64,000 nt of DNA, taken from the NCBI RefSeq assembly GCF_004345675.1, contig NZ_SLWU01000013.1:1-64000 (forward strand), in the 5' to 3' direction. The stretch comes from Caldanaerobacter subterraneus (lineage in GTDB: Bacteria; Bacillota; Thermoanaerobacteria; Thermoanaerobacterales; Thermoanaerobacteraceae). The notes beneath the pieces were generated by a model, which was not told where the DNA came from, searched no databases, and saw only the letters and a list, made by a program, of their open reading frames with translations. Within the stretch, counting starts at the first letter, position 1, and every line of letters begins with the position of its first letter. The position numbers and the translations under genes were made by a program. Below are positions 8,447 to 18,105 of the stretch, one piece after another.

Positions 8447-9211
8447 CTAATCTGTCAATTCCACATTGGCTAGCTCCTCATCCGTGAGAAGAGAAGCTGC
8501 CCCTTTATCTATTATTATAGTGACATCAGGATGTAGGGCTAAAACAGTAGAAGGTACTTTTGTTGTCAATCTCCCCTTTAAAGTTTCCTTTATCGCCTTA
8601 GCTTTATTACTTCCTGATGCTAAAAGCATAATTTTTCTTGCCTTCATAATACTGCTCAATCCCATAGTGATTGCTCTTCTTGGTACTTCCTCTATGCTTT
8701 TGAAAAACCTCTTATTAGCATTTATAGTCTCTTCCGTCAACGTCACTATATGGGTTTTCGTTTCAATGCTTTCATCTGGCTCATTAAAACCTATATGGCC
8801 GTTTACCCCAATACCTAGTATCTGCAGGTCAATCCTGCCTATTCTCCTTATCTCCCTTTCATATCTTTTGCATTCCTCTTCTAAATCTTCGGCGACTCCA
8901 TTTGGAATATGTATATTTTCTTTTTTAATATTTATGTGATTGAATAAATTTTCATACATGTAATAATGATAGCTTTGCGGATGGTCAGGAGAAAGTCCTA
9001 TGTACTCATCTAAATTAAAAGTAATTACATTTGAAAAATCAATTTCACCATTTTTATGCATTTCTATTAAATACTTATACATGCCCAAAGGAGTAGAACC
9101 TGTGGCAAGCCCTAAAACAGTGTCGGGTTTTTTCAGAATTTGCTCTTTTACAATTTCTGCAGCTCTTCTGCTCATTTCATCATAGTCTCTTACTATCATC
9201 ACTTTCATCAT
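8447..9211 (-). CDS. nagB: Glucosamine-6-phosphate deaminase
   Basis: Converts glucosamine-6-phosphate to fructose-6-phosphate and ammonia in amino-sugar catabolism. Motifs: [11 protein letters not shown] (phosphate loop), NLDEYIGL (catalytic Asp region), [13 protein letters not shown] (catalytic His and base). About 254 residues, as usual for bacterial NagB. Start at ATG 9211 follows a GTGGGGG site; the GTG at 9223 is part of that site. No nagA or nag transporter in the neighbourhood, so the source of substrate is not shown here. Confidence 0.95.
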   Translation of the reverse strand: MMKVMIVRDYDEMSRRAAEIVKEQILKKPDTVLGLATGSTPLGMYKYLIEMHKNGEIDFSNVITFNLDEYIGLSPDHPQSYHYYMYENLFNHINIKKENIHIPNGVAEDLEEECKRYEREIRRIGRIDLQILGIGVNGHIGFNEPDESIETKTHIVTLTEETINANKRFFKSIEEVPRRAITMGLSSIMKARKIMLLASGSNKAKAIKETLKGRLTTKVPSTVLALHPDVTIIIDKGAASLLTDEELANVELTD

Positions 9212-9320
9212 CTTGACCCCCACTAATTTTCTGTTATTTCATTTCTCGGCTCTATTATACCATAAAAGGGCTGGAAAGTGTAAATAATAAAGTCTAGAAG
9301 GCAGAAAGGAAGGGAGAAAA

Positions 9321-10673
9321 ATGTCAAAAAAAGTAAGACATGTTGCTGTATTTTTATTAATTATTCTGGCAATATTCGGTTCAATAGAGATTAGCAGTTA
9401 CAATTACGAAAGAAAAAGTGCTGTAAAAAAATTATACCCTGTTCCCTCTATGTATCAAAGGGTATTAATCATTGCACCACATCCGGATGACGAAACTTTA
9501 GCAGCTGGAGGCTTAATTCAAGATACCCTAAAGTACGGCGGAGAAGTGAAGGTGGTAGTGATGACCAATGGAGATTCCTTTAAAAGGGCAGTGATAGAAA
9601 ATTACAATACTATAAAACCTACTCCTCATGATTTTTTGCGCTTAGGATATGAAAGACAGAGAGAAACTATTTCCGTTCTGAAATATCTGGGAGTCAAAGA
9701 AGAAAACATCATATTTTTGGGATATCCCGATAAAGGTCTGGCACTCTTATGGTGGAAAAATTTTGAAAGAACTTTAGAAAGCGCAGGAACTAAAAAAACT
9801 CACAGCCCTTATATAAACTCTTATTCAAAAGGCACAGAACATAAAGGAGAAAATGTTTTAAAAGATTTGAAATCAATCATAAAAGAGTATAACCCTACAT
9901 TAGTTGTTTATCCTCATCCGAATGAACTTCATCCAGACCATTGGGCAACAAACAGCTTTGTAAAATACACACTGTACACGCTGAAAAAAGACCAAATACC
10001 TCAGTTTTTGTACATTGTTCATCGCACTGACTGGCCTTTGCCTTTAGGGAAGCACCCCCATTTAAATCTAAACCCTCCTAAACCTCTTTTAAAAACAGGT
10101 ACAGAATGGCACTTATATCCTCTTTCTGAAGAGGAGGTAGAGAAAAAAGGTAAAGCTATAACCATGTACAAAACCCAAATGAAAGTAATGAAAGATTTTC
10201 TACTCGCTTTTGATAGAAAAACAGAGCTTTACGGCTTTTATAGAAATGGCACATTGAGAAAGTACAACAAAAATTTGAACTTCGAAGAATATAAAATCAT
10301 ACTGGATCCTGAAAGAGATAACTTAAGAGATTATGAAAATGGCAGTGTAGATATCACGGCCGTATACGGGTATGTAAAAACTAATATCTTAACCACAGCG
10401 ATAAAATGCAGAAATAATGCGAAAAAAGAATATGAGTACAATTTAAACGCTATACTGTTCAAAGACCACAGTGAAATTGGCAGAATAAATGTTAGATTTA
10501 AAAATGGAAAAATTTCTTCCTCAGAGGGAAAAGGCTATATAAAAAATGGAATAGTTTATATATCTATTCCTGTAGATAAAGATTTTGACGCAATTTACCT
10601 TTCTACCTTTACTACTTCAGGAAAAAGCCTCATTGATAAAACAGCATGGAGACTTCTGGAAAAAGAAAAATGA
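9321..10673 (+). CDS. Membrane-anchored PIG-L (LmbE) family deacetylase
   Basis: Predicted zinc-dependent N-acetylglucosaminyl deacetylase-like protein acting outside the membrane. Residues 7-27 are a membrane anchor (VAVFLLIILAIFGSIEI). The family metal motif PHPDDETLAAGG is at about residue 53, and HPNELHPDHWATN about 150 residues later completes the site. A region of about 150 residues after the deacetylase domain (from about 300) looks like a beta-rich accessory domain I do not recognise. Start supported by GGAAGGGAG upstream. Likely acts on a cell-envelope sugar or lipid; substrate unknown. It converges directly on the next gene with no spacer. Confidence 0.82.
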   Translation: MSKKVRHVAVFLLIILAIFGSIEISSYNYERKSAVKKLYPVPSMYQRVLIIAPHPDDETLAAGGLIQDTLKYGGEVKVVVMTNGDSFKRAVIENYNTIKPTPHDFLRLGYERQRETISVLKYLGVKEENIIFLGYPDKGLALLWWKNFERTLESAGTKKTHSPYINSYSKGTEHKGENVLKDLKSIIKEYNPTLVVYPHPNELHPDHWATNSFVKYTLYTLKKDQIPQFLYIVHRTDWPLPLGKHPHLNLNPPKPLLKTGTEWHLYPLSEEEVEKKGKAITMYKTQMKVMKDFLLAFDRKTELYGFYRNGTLRKYNKNLNFEEYKIILDPERDNLRDYENGSVDITAVYGYVKTNILTTAIKCRNNAKKEYEYNLNAILFKDHSEIGRINVRFKNGKISSSEGKGYIKNGIVYISIPVDKDFDAIYLSTFTTSGKSLIDKTAWRLLEKEK

Positions 10674-11228
10674 TTAATATCCTGATAATTTGTACCAGTT
10701 TATCAGGACTTTATTTGAAAGAGTTATTTTTCCAGCAATATTAATCTTGCCTTCAGGGACAGGTTTTATCAAACTAGCTATGTTATCTTCCCTTAAAAAC
10801 ACACCTGATTCCACCATAGTATTCTCTGGCATTTTTACATTTTCCAGCACAGCGCTTATCCCTACATAGCAATTATCGCCTATATAGGAATTAAATATTA
10901 TGCTCTTTACATTTATACTACAGTAATTTCCTATGTGGCACTCTCCTTTAATTATGACGCCGTTGGAGATTACTGTTCCTTCTCCTATTGTTATTTCAGA
11001 AGCCCCTGTGGTATTGATATTTGCTCCGTCGTAAATCGCTGCTTTATCCTTTATGACTATCTTGCCTACTCTGTAATTTTCATCAACTTCATCTGCTCTT
11101 ATGACGACATTGGGCCCAATGTATACATTCTCCCCCACCACAATATTACCTATTAAAATCGCTGTATCATCTACATAAGCGCTGTGAGCTATCTGAGGAT
11201 AGTTCCCAAATATATCCTCTCTAATCAT
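10674..11228 (-). CDS. Left-handed beta-helix (hexapeptide repeat) protein, gamma-carbonic-anhydrase fold, probably not a carbonic anhydrase
   Basis: About 184 residues of hexapeptide repeats (AILIGNIVVGENVYIGPNVV, EITIGEGTVISNGVII and so on) as in gamma-carbonic anhydrase and PaaY-like proteins. The three zinc-binding histidines expected in that family are not at their usual places: where GHGAILHG is typical this protein has ISNGVIIKG, and only one His (ECHIG) lies in the helix region. It is therefore more likely an acyltransferase-like or structural protein. Start supported by GGGGTGA. Function not assigned. Confidence 0.7.
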   Translation of the reverse strand: MIREDIFGNYPQIAHSAYVDDTAILIGNIVVGENVYIGPNVVIRADEVDENYRVGKIVIKDKAAIYDGANINTTGASEITIGEGTVISNGVIIKGECHIGNYCSINVKSIIFNSYIGDNCYVGISAVLENVKMPENTMVESGVFLREDNIASLIKPVPEGKINIAGKITLSNKVLINWYKLSGY

Positions 11229-11348
11229 AATTTCACCCCATATAAGTTAATCATTATACCAGGTTATAATAGTTGTTTATATTATACCACGAAAAAGTTA
11301 AATCTACAATAAAAAATGCAATTTAGAAGAGAAAAAATTTCAAAATAA

Positions 11349-11380
11349 AAGCCATAAAAGCTAAATAGCTTTTACGGCTT
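11349..11380 (-). terminator. Terminator of creatininase-family gene
   Basis: AAGCCGTAAAAGCT / AGCTTTTATGGCTT stem on the minus strand followed by TTATTTT, about 70 bases after the stop codon at 11449. Confidence 0.6.
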
Positions 11381-11448
11381 AGACTGCAAACAACTTTTTA
11401 AATAGAAAAAATGTAATTCGTTACAAGACAACTAAACTGGCAATTTAT

Positions 11449-12171
11449 CTAATCTGCAATGTATTTTCCATTTCGCACATTTAAAATTATTTCAACAATC
11501 TTTTCTGTCAGAAGTTTAAAGATTTTCTCCCCCTTTTCTTTTGTAGCAAGTGTAGCATCACCTGACATAGCATTTTCATAAAGTATTTTTCCCCTGTCCT
11601 TAAAATAAACCCTGTAAAGAGGTTTCTTGAAATTCTTTGTCGCTTTGTCCATTTGCACAAGCCTCTCATCGTAATATAAAATAGCCGACGTCTCGTCTTC
11701 TCCCGCATGTCCCTGCCCTTCTGTGATGGTAAGAATCTCTTTTGAAAAGTCTAACCACCAGTTTATTGTCAACACCGTCATACCCAGCTGCGCCAGTTTT
11801 TCACTGGCAAGGTTCAAAGCATTGATATTTCCTCCATGCCCATTTAAAAATATAAGCTTTTTAAGCTCGTTTTCATACAAGCTTTTTCCAACAGCATATA
11901 CGTATTCTGCTAATACTTCTAAAGGCACGTGAATTGTTCCGGGATAGACTGAAAGGTCATAGCTTTGACCATAGGGTATCTCAGGAGCAATCCACACATA
12001 ATCACCAATTTTTTCTTCAATCATCTGGCAAAAAAGCCTGGGGGAAAAAATGTCTGTACCCAGAGGAAGGTGGTGACCGTGAGCTTCCACAGAACCGATA
12101 GGCACTATTACTGTATCTGATTTTTGCAGATGTTTTTGAAAGTCATCAGAAGTGTAATTTATTAAATACAT
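11449..12171 (-). CDS. Creatininase family amidohydrolase
   Basis: Metal-dependent amidohydrolase fold of 240 residues. Metal ligands appear in PIGSVEAHGHHLPLGTD (Glu and His), LNGHGGN and AGEDETSAI. The family includes creatinine amidohydrolase, MftE-like peptidases and FAPy deformylases of riboflavin/F420 pathways; nothing nearby decides between them. Start has GGAGGTG 5 bases upstream. Single gene with its own terminator. Confidence 0.82.
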   Translation of the reverse strand: MYLINYTSDDFQKHLQKSDTVIVPIGSVEAHGHHLPLGTDIFSPRLFCQMIEEKIGDYVWIAPEIPYGQSYDLSVYPGTIHVPLEVLAEYVYAVGKSLYENELKKLIFLNGHGGNINALNLASEKLAQLGMTVLTINWWLDFSKEILTITEGQGHAGEDETSAILYYDERLVQMDKATKNFKKPLYRVYFKDRGKILYENAMSGDATLATKEKGEKIFKLLTEKIVEIILNVRNGKYIAD

Positions 12172-12302
12172 AAAAACACCTCCAAAATTTTTCTAATCTA
12201 AAAATAACATTTTTTAGGTGTTAAAACAACTGACTTACAAGTTGACACGAAAAGATAATTTTTTTACAATAACTACTGTATAATACTTTGGGAGGAACTA
12301 AA

Positions 12303-12866
12303 ATGGAAACGTTGTTTACCTCGTTTTTTCTAGTATTCGCTTCTGAAATGGGAGACAAATCACAACTCATGTCAATAGCATTTGCCTCTTTATTCAAAGC
12401 CAGAACCGTTTTAGTAAGTGTATTAATTGCAGCACTAATAAATAACGGTATTGCAGTATTATTTGGTTCATATATGGGAGAACACATACCAAACTTTTAT
12501 ATGAAATTTTTGGCTGCTCTTTTGTTTTTATTTTTTGGAGTCTTTTCTCTGAGCCATAAAGAGTCAGAAAACGGAAAAATAATAACCTCTCATTATCCTC
12601 CTCTTTTAACTATAATAATCACTTACGTCCTTTCAGAATTTGGAGACAAAACACAGCTGACCACTATTGCTTTAACTGCTTCCTATCGTCAGCCTTTTTA
12701 TATACTTCTGGGAACAACTCTAGGCATGTTCATGGCAGATGTGATAGGAATAATTATAGGTTCTTATTTCAATAAAAAAATTTCTCACAACTATTTAAAA
12801 TACATATCTTCTGCAGTTTTTATAGCATTTGCCTTTTCCCTGTTATATAAGCTCTTTTACAAATAA
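12303..12866 (+). CDS. GDT1/TMEM165 (UPF0016) family cation transporter
   Basis: Six-helix membrane protein built from two repeats, each with the signature: SEMGDKSQLM near residue 15 and SEFGDKTQLT near residue 115. Family members move Mn2+ or Ca2+ across membranes. 187 residues is normal. ATG 12303 is chosen because GGGAGGA lies just upstream, inside the longer TTG-started reading. A perfect TATAAT sits at 12280-12285, only about 15 bases before the coding start, leaving no room for the yybP-ykoY Mn riboswitch that often precedes such genes. Confidence 0.88.
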   Translation: METLFTSFFLVFASEMGDKSQLMSIAFASLFKARTVLVSVLIAALINNGIAVLFGSYMGEHIPNFYMKFLAALLFLFFGVFSLSHKESENGKIITSHYPPLLTIIITYVLSEFGDKTQLTTIALTASYRQPFYILLGTTLGMFMADVIGIIIGSYFNKKISHNYLKYISSAVFIAFAFSLLYKLFYK

Positions 12867-12870
12867 AAGT

Positions 12871-12897
12871 AAAAAAGAGGCGGTTACTCCGCCTCTT
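12871..12897 (-). terminator. Terminator of LysM/SleB gene
   Basis: AAGAGGCGG / CCGCCTCTT stem followed on the minus strand by TTTTTTAC, just after the stop codon at 12913; the same stem may slow the convergent GDT1 transcript. Confidence 0.75.
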
Positions 12898-12912
12898 ACC
12901 CCTCTCATCGCT

Positions 12913-13719
12913 TTATTTCCCGTAACAAAAAACCATATTGCCTATTCTTGCCGCTATGGGTAAGGACCACAACCAGGCATTAGTGGAGCTCTGGTCAAAA
13001 TAATATAAAGCTCCATTAGTGGGGTCAATGCCATTTAGAGCATCTCTTGCAGCAGCTATAGCATCTGTAGATGCAGGCCTATTTATCCAGCCATTGAGTA
13101 CAGGAGTAAATTGGTAATTCCCCCACGCATCCACTTGATATATGACATCTTTTATAGTATTGGGAAAAATACCGCTTTTCACTCTATTTATCACTACAGC
13201 TGCTACTGCTACTTTAGCCTGATACGGCTCTCCATCCGCTTCTGCTGTAACGAGTCGCGCAAGAAGGTCAAATTCCTCTGGAGTGTAAGGTATTACACTC
13301 CTTTGAACATAACCTCTGCTGACATCATTATATGTTCGAGAGGAAGAATTAACAGGCTTTGGTATGATAAACACCTGACCTGGATATATGATATCGCTTT
13401 TATAATCGTTTGCAGCTTTTAACGCATCTACGGTAATTCCATATTTTTTAGCTATTAAGTACAAGCTATCGCCTTTTTGAACCACATATGTGTTATCATT
13501 ACCAGGCACTTGCAACACTTGGCCAGGATATATTGTAGTAGTCTGTAACCCGTTTAGAGCCATCAATTTAGTGTAAGTAATGCCGTATTTTTGACTTATC
13601 CCCCATAAAGTATCTCCTGGTTTCACAGTATAAGTAGCGGCAAAGGCAGCTTGAAATAAAAATAGTCCTCCGATAATTAATGCGATGAGAGGCTTTACTT
13701 TGAGGTGAACTTTGGACAT
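12913..13719 (-). CDS. LysM-containing SleB-type cell wall hydrolase
   Basis: Secreted peptidoglycan hydrolase. Residues 10-28 are a signal peptide (ALIIGGLFLFQAAFA then cleavage). Two LysM domains follow (YTVKPGDTLWGISQKYGI at about 30 and YVVQKGDSLYLIAKKYGI at about 78). The C-terminal 120 residues are a Hydrolase_2/SleB catalytic domain with LVTAEADGEP (catalytic Glu) and ALYYFDQ. Similar proteins degrade spore cortex or vegetative wall. The leader is a cyclic di-AMP riboswitch, so expression should fall when cyclic di-AMP is high, as known for LysM hydrolases under this switch. Start has AAGGGGGT upstream. Confidence 0.9.
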   Translation of the reverse strand: MSKVHLKVKPLIALIIGGLFLFQAAFAATYTVKPGDTLWGISQKYGITYTKLMALNGLQTTTIYPGQVLQVPGNDNTYVVQKGDSLYLIAKKYGITVDALKAANDYKSDIIYPGQVFIIPKPVNSSSRTYNDVSRGYVQRSVIPYTPEEFDLLARLVTAEADGEPYQAKVAVAAVVINRVKSGIFPNTIKDVIYQVDAWGNYQFTPVLNGWINRPASTDAIAAARDALNGIDPTNGALYYFDQSSTNAWLWSLPIAARIGNMVFCYGK

Positions 13720-13731
13720 GATTTACCCCCT

Positions 13732-13842
13732 TTGCCTCCGAGGTTAGTTGACGGGTTCGGGTGAGGGCCACCCTACCACAATACGTGGATTCACCCCAAA
13801 TTTACATCCCCCGTACCCCTTATCGGGGATTCGGCATGTTTT
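13732..13842 (-). promoter_or_regulatory. Cyclic di-AMP riboswitch (ydaO/yuaA type)
   Basis: Minus-strand leader carries the conserved ydaO elements in order: GCCGAATCCCCG, GGGGTACGGGGG, TTGGGGTGAATCC, GGTAGGGTGGCC, TCACCCGAACCCGTCA, CTAACCTCGGAGGC. The last element lies about 20 bases before the hydrolase start, so the expression platform is very short; the final stem could mask the AAGGGGGT ribosome site region. Recognised from the family consensus, not by a covariance search. Confidence 0.92.
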
Positions 13843-13848
13843 AACTAA

Positions 13849-13878
13849 ATTATACACGGAATACAAAAACTCTGTCCA
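13849..13878 (-). promoter_or_regulatory. Sigma-A promoter for riboswitch-controlled hydrolase
   Basis: TGGACA (complement of 13873-13878), 18-base spacer and a perfect TATAAT (complement of 13849-13854) directly upstream of the riboswitch. Confidence 0.7.
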
Positions 13879-13900
13879 TATTAAACTGATGGGAATACAG

Positions 13901-15289
13901 TCATTTGCTGTCATTGATAAGCGGAAGCATCACGGTAAACTCCGTTCCTTTCCCTACCTCGCTTTTTACCCCAATCACTCCACCGTGTTCCTCTACAATC
14001 CATTTTGCGATAGAAAGACCTAAGCCCGTGCCCCCTGTATCTTTAGACCTAGCTTTGTCTACTCTGTAAAATCTCTCAAAAATATACGGCAAATCCTCTT
14101 CGGGTATTCCTATCCCATCGTCTTTAACCTTTATATAGGCCTCGTCACCACTTCCTATTTCAATTTCTATGTTGCCATTTTTTAAGGTGTACTTTGCCGC
14201 ATTATCAAGGAGTATCCTCAAAACCTCTTTTATAAGCTTCTTATCTGCATTTATTCTCACATTTTCCCCTTTTAATGATACATTTTTTCCTTCGTAAATC
14301 AGTTTAATCTCTCTGACCACTTCTTCTGCTATCTCTTTCAAATCAAAACTTTCCCTCTCCAGCTTTATTGACCTGTCATCGCCCTTCGCTAAAAAAAGAA
14401 GTTTTTCAACAAGATTTTCCATCTCTAAAGTTTCCTTCTTTATGGCTTTAATTCCTTCTTCTAATACTTCTCTGTCGTCTTTTCCCCATCTATCTAGCAT
14501 GTCAATATATCCTTTTATGACAGAAATAGGAGTCCTCAATTCATGGGAGGCATCAGACACAAATCTATTTTGACGCGCAAAAGACTCTTCAAGCCTGTCC
14601 AACATGTCATTAAAGGTCTTTGCCAGCCTTGTGAGTTCATCCTCCTCTCCGTAAACTTTAAGTCTTTTATTTAAGCCTTTTGCATCTATGTCTTTCACTT
14701 CTTTTATCATGTAATCTACAGGTCTTAATGCCCTTTTTGTAACAAAATAACCTGTCACAAATGAAATGAAAATACCAGCTCCATCAGCAAAAAACATCAA
14801 AATAAAAAGAAGCTTTAAAAAAGCGTACTCATTCTTCATATCCTTTATAACTTGTATATAAAATGTAGCATCGCCTTTTTTAAATACTGTATTTAAGTAA
14901 ACTAAATCCTTATCAAATTCATCAACCTTAACAGGAACTTCTAGATTAGTATTATATGGAATCGCAACTCTTTCTAATTTTTTAGATAAATACAGCAATC
15001 GCCCTTTTGAATCAAATATTTTTACATAAATATTTTCATCAGGTATCCCAGAAAATGCTGTGTCTTTTAAAGCTCCGTCCATATTTTGTTTTGCTTCACT
15101 AAGTTTTGCCTTTATAACCTCTGCTTGAGTTGACACCTGTTCCATTGATTGGTATATAAGGTAATACTTCAAAGTGTAAATCACTGAGGCATTCAAAGAA
15201 ATCAGCACAAATGAAAAAACTGCTGAATAAAGAAGCGCTATTTTTAAAGTTATGCGCTGAGGTAACAATTTAATCTTCATCTTCACCAT
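13901..15289 (-). CDS. Membrane sensor histidine kinase
   Basis: Two-component sensor. Membrane helices at about 16-40 and 158-182 flank an outside sensing region of about 110 residues. HAMP domain about 183-238, then the dimerisation H-box SDASHELRTPISV with phospho-His249, N-box LLDNAAKYT, and ATP-lid motifs DDGIGIP, ERFYR and GGTGLGLSIAKW. 462 residues, a typical PhoR/CzcS-class layout. It overlaps the response-regulator gene by 20 bases, so the pair is translationally coupled. The start could be either of two nearby ATGs. The stimulus is unknown. Confidence 0.92.
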   Translation of the reverse strand: MVKMKIKLLPQRITLKIALLYSAVFSFVLISLNASVIYTLKYYLIYQSMEQVSTQAEVIKAKLSEAKQNMDGALKDTAFSGIPDENIYVKIFDSKGRLLYLSKKLERVAIPYNTNLEVPVKVDEFDKDLVYLNTVFKKGDATFYIQVIKDMKNEYAFLKLLFILMFFADGAGIFISFVTGYFVTKRALRPVDYMIKEVKDIDAKGLNKRLKVYGEEDELTRLAKTFNDMLDRLEESFARQNRFVSDASHELRTPISVIKGYIDMLDRWGKDDREVLEEGIKAIKKETLEMENLVEKLLFLAKGDDRSIKLERESFDLKEIAEEVVREIKLIYEGKNVSLKGENVRINADKKLIKEVLRILLDNAAKYTLKNGNIEIEIGSGDEAYIKVKDDGIGIPEEDLPYIFERFYRVDKARSKDTGGTGLGLSIAKWIVEEHGGVIGVKSEVGKGTEFTVMLPLINDSK

Positions 15290-15959
15290 CTCTCAAACTG
15301 TAACCTACTCCCCTTATAGTGTGAATCAATTTTCTGTCAAATGGGTCGTCAATTTTGCTTCTCAAATACCTTATGTACACGTCTACTACATTGGTATCCC
15401 CATAATAGTCATATCCCCAAACTGACTGCAGAATTTTTTCTCTAGAAAGAGCAATATTCGCATTTCTCATTAAAAATTCTAAAAGGTCAAACTCTTTTTT
15501 CGTAAGGTCAATTTTTACTCCCTGCCTCCTGACCTCATGAGTAGTCAAATCCATAACAATACCAGCAAACTTCAGCACATCTTTTTTAATACTGGGATTT
15601 CTCTTTCTCAATGCAGCCCTCACTCTAGCGAAAAGCTCCTCTATAGAAAAAGGCTTAGTTACATAGTCATCTGCACCAATGTCTAGCCCTCTTACCTTGT
15701 CTTTCACCTCATATTTTGCTGTAAGCATTATAACAGGTATGTCAGAGTTTTCTCTTATTTTTTTCAAAACTTCATATCCATCCATTCCTGGAAGCATTAT
15801 ATCCAAAAGCACAAGGTCATAATCGCCCTCTAAAGCTTCTTTCACGCCTGAGGTTCCGTCGTAAACTATTTTCACTTCATAGCCTTCGTGTTCGAATTCC
15901 AATTGTAAAAAACGCGCTATCTGTCTTTCATCTTCTACAATCAGTATCTTTTCCTTCAT
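15270..15959 (-). CDS. OmpR-family response regulator
   Basis: Receiver domain (1-115) with acidic pocket EDE at 9-11, phospho-acceptor Asp in LVLLDIMLPGMDG and conserved Lys in TKPFS; C-terminal winged-helix DNA-binding domain (130-225, ending TIRGVGYSL). 229 residues. It begins only 18 bases after aroA, so it may be transcribed with the aromatic amino acid genes as well as from its own promoter; partner kinase gene overlaps downstream. Confidence 0.93.
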   Translation of the reverse strand: MKEKILIVEDERQIARFLQLEFEHEGYEVKIVYDGTSGVKEALEGDYDLVLLDIMLPGMDGYEVLKKIRENSDIPVIMLTAKYEVKDKVRGLDIGADDYVTKPFSIEELFARVRAALRKRNPSIKKDVLKFAGIVMDLTTHEVRRQGVKIDLTKKEFDLLEFLMRNANIALSREKILQSVWGYDYYGDTNVVDVYIRYLRSKIDDPFDRKLIHTIRGVGYSLRDGEDED

Positions 15960-15977
15960 TGGCCATCACCAATAAAA

Positions 15978-17249
15978 TTATAGCATATCAAATGTCTTAT
16001 AGAAATCGGGATATGAAACGTCGACGCATTCACCCTTCTTAATTATGGTCCGACCTTCTGCTAAAAGGCCAGCAATCCACAAGGACATGGCCACACGGTG
16101 GTCGTTGTAACTCTCAACTTCGGCTCCTCTTAAAAAGCCTGTCCCTTCTATAATCATTCCATCTTCTGTCTCAAAAATTTTAGCTCCCATTTTCCCAAGC
16201 TCTGATGTCATTGATTTTATCCTGTTGCTTTCTTTTATCTTTAATTCCTCTGCATTTTTTATCACAGTGGTTCCTTCAGCAAAAACTGCTGCAACTGCGA
16301 TAACAGGAATTTCATCAATAAGCTTAGGAATAAGGTCTCCGCCGATTTCTATACCCTTTAATTTAGAACTTTTAACTACAATGTCCGCTATTTTTTCATT
16401 ATTCACATATCTTTCATTTATAAGCTCAACATTTCCTCCCATATCTTTTAAAACATCTATAATTCCTGTTCTCGTAGGATTTACATTCACATCTTTTATA
16501 ACCACCTCTGAATTAGGAAGCAAATTTGCTGCCACTATAAAATAGGCAGCAGAAGATATATCTCCCGGCACTATAATTTTCTGCCCTTTTAATTTACTTC
16601 CCGGATAACAAAATATTTTCTTTCCATCTATCTCTATCCTTGCACCAAAAGTTTGAAGCATAAGCTCCGTATGATTTCGCGATAAAGCAGGCTCCTCAAT
16701 AACCGTCATACCTTCCGCATAAAGGCTTGCAAGCATTATGCTAGATTTAACCTGGGCACTGGCAATAGGCATTTTATACTCTATTCCTCGAAGTTTCCCA
16801 CCTCTTATTTTGACAGGAGCAAAATTCCCTTCCCTTGCCTCTATTTTAGCCCCCATGAGAGTAAGAGGCACTATCACTCTTCCCATAGGCCGCCTCTTGA
16901 TAGAATCATCCCCTGTGAGTATTGTCTCAAACTCTTGCCCTGCAAGTATTCCCATCAAAAGCCTAATTGTTGTCCCAGAATTTCCTACATCTAACACTTC
17001 ACTGCTTTTACTAAGGTACAATCCTTTTCCATACACTTTCACTCTATTTCCTTCCAATTTAATGTCTACACCCAGTTTCCTCATACACTCTACAGTAGAA
17101 AGAGTATCCTTAGCAACAAGAAAATTTTCTACTTCTGTTAGCCCTTCAGCTATTGAACCTATCATAACAGCTCTGTGAGATATAGATTTGTCTCCTGGGA
17201 CAGAAATAACCCCTTTTAAGCTGTTTTTCTTTTTTACCTCTACATCCAT
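15978..17249 (-). CDS. aroA: 3-phosphoshikimate 1-carboxyvinyltransferase (EPSP synthase)
   Basis: Joins shikimate-3-phosphate and PEP in the sixth chorismate-pathway step. Motifs: [13 protein letters not shown] (phosphate binding), [13 protein letters not shown] (PEP site), IKRRPMGR, and the C-terminal KESNRIKSM and NDHRVAMS. About 423 residues. ATG 17249 chosen because GAGGTGAG precedes it; the GTG at 17258 belongs to that site. NSGTT with Gly-Asn-Ser fits the common bacterial class. Last aro gene of the pheA-aroF-tyrA-aroA set. Confidence 0.96.
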   Translation of the reverse strand: MDVEVKKKNSLKGVISVPGDKSISHRAVMIGSIAEGLTEVENFLVAKDTLSTVECMRKLGVDIKLEGNRVKVYGKGLYLSKSSEVLDVGNSGTTIRLLMGILAGQEFETILTGDDSIKRRPMGRVIVPLTLMGAKIEAREGNFAPVKIRGGKLRGIEYKMPIASAQVKSSIMLASLYAEGMTVIEEPALSRNHTELMLQTFGARIEIDGKKIFCYPGSKLKGQKIIVPGDISSAAYFIVAANLLPNSEVVIKDVNVNPTRTGIIDVLKDMGGNVELINERYVNNEKIADIVVKSSKLKGIEIGGDLIPKLIDEIPVIAVAAVFAEGTTVIKNAEELKIKESNRIKSMTSELGKMGAKIFETEDGMIIEGTGFLRGAEVESYNDHRVAMSLWIAGLLAEGRTIIKKGECVDVSYPDFYKTFDML

Positions 17250-17259
17250 TTTTCTCACC

Positions 17260-18105
17260 TCATACCTCTAGTATTTTTCTGCATTCTCGGGCCTTGTCAA
17301 AGAAGTCCACTAAAAACTCTTCATCTCCTCTCTCCAGATGATACACAAATTCTTCGAGGAGGTTTTTATAATTTCTTAGTAAATCAAGAACCACTTCTCT
17401 ATTGCTAAAAATTATGTCCTTCCACATTTCAGTCTGAGAAAGAGCGATTCTCGTAGTATCTTTAAATCCTCCTGCAGCGTATTTTAAGGCATCTTTGCAT
17501 TCTCTGTGTGCAAAATTAGAAAGTGCCGTAGAAACTATATGAGGAACATGGCTTATAACTCCTACTATCCTGTCATGTTCATTATAATCTACAATGACAG
17601 GTTTTGCACCTATCTTTTTTATTATTTCTTTTACAAAAATCTCTAAAATCCCTTCTTCCACACTGCTAGAAGGAATCAAGAAATAAAAAGAATTTACAAA
17701 AAGGTCAGGGTGAGAATAATCGTACCCTGCCTTTTCAGTGCCAGCCATAGGATGCCCTCCAATGAAGTAAAAATCCGAAGGTAGAAATTTTTCTATCTCT
17801 TCCATGACAACTTTTTTAGTGCTCCCAACATCAGTTATTATGCATCCCTTTTTAAGATGAGGATATATCTTCTTAACACTATCAGCTATTTTACCAACAG
17901 GAGTGCAGATAAAAAGAGCATCTACATCAAGTGCAAAATTTATTTCCCTGAAGGCTTCAGAAATTGTACCCTCTCTTAAAGCCTTATCTAAAGTTTTTGT
18001 ATCAACATCCACTCCAATAACATCTATATCTGTATACTTTCTTAAAGCTTTTGCGATAGACCCGCCTATAAGGCCCAGTCCCACAACAGCTACCTTCTCT
18101 ATCAT
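17260..18105 (-). CDS. tyrA: Prephenate dehydrogenase
   Basis: NAD-dependent oxidative decarboxylation of prephenate to 4-hydroxyphenylpyruvate for tyrosine. Rossmann motif [17 protein letters not shown] at the N terminus; [14 protein letters not shown] holds the conserved His and substrate residues; [12 protein letters not shown] is the helical domain signature. 281 residues, without a C-terminal ACT domain, so any feedback control must work differently from ACT-bearing forms. Its ATG overlaps the aroF stop. Confidence 0.94.
   Translation of the reverse strand: MIEKVAVVGLGLIGGSIAKALRKYTDIDVIGVDVDTKTLDKALREGTISEAFREINFALDVDALFICTPVGKIADSVKKIYPHLKKGCIITDVGSTKKVVMEEIEKFLPSDFYFIGGHPMAGTEKAGYDYSHPDLFVNSFYFLIPSSSVEEGILEIFVKEIIKKIGAKPVIVDYNEHDRIVGVISHVPHIVSTALSNFAHRECKDALKYAAGGFKDTTRIALSQTEMWKDIIFSNREVVLDLLRNYKNLLEEFVYHLERGDEEFLVDFFDKARECRKILEV

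Noticed and set aside
12172-12302. yybP-ykoY manganese riboswitch before the GDT1 gene
   Set aside because: The gap is only 130 bases and the -10 element lies about 15 bases before the start codon, leaving no transcribed leader for an aptamer.
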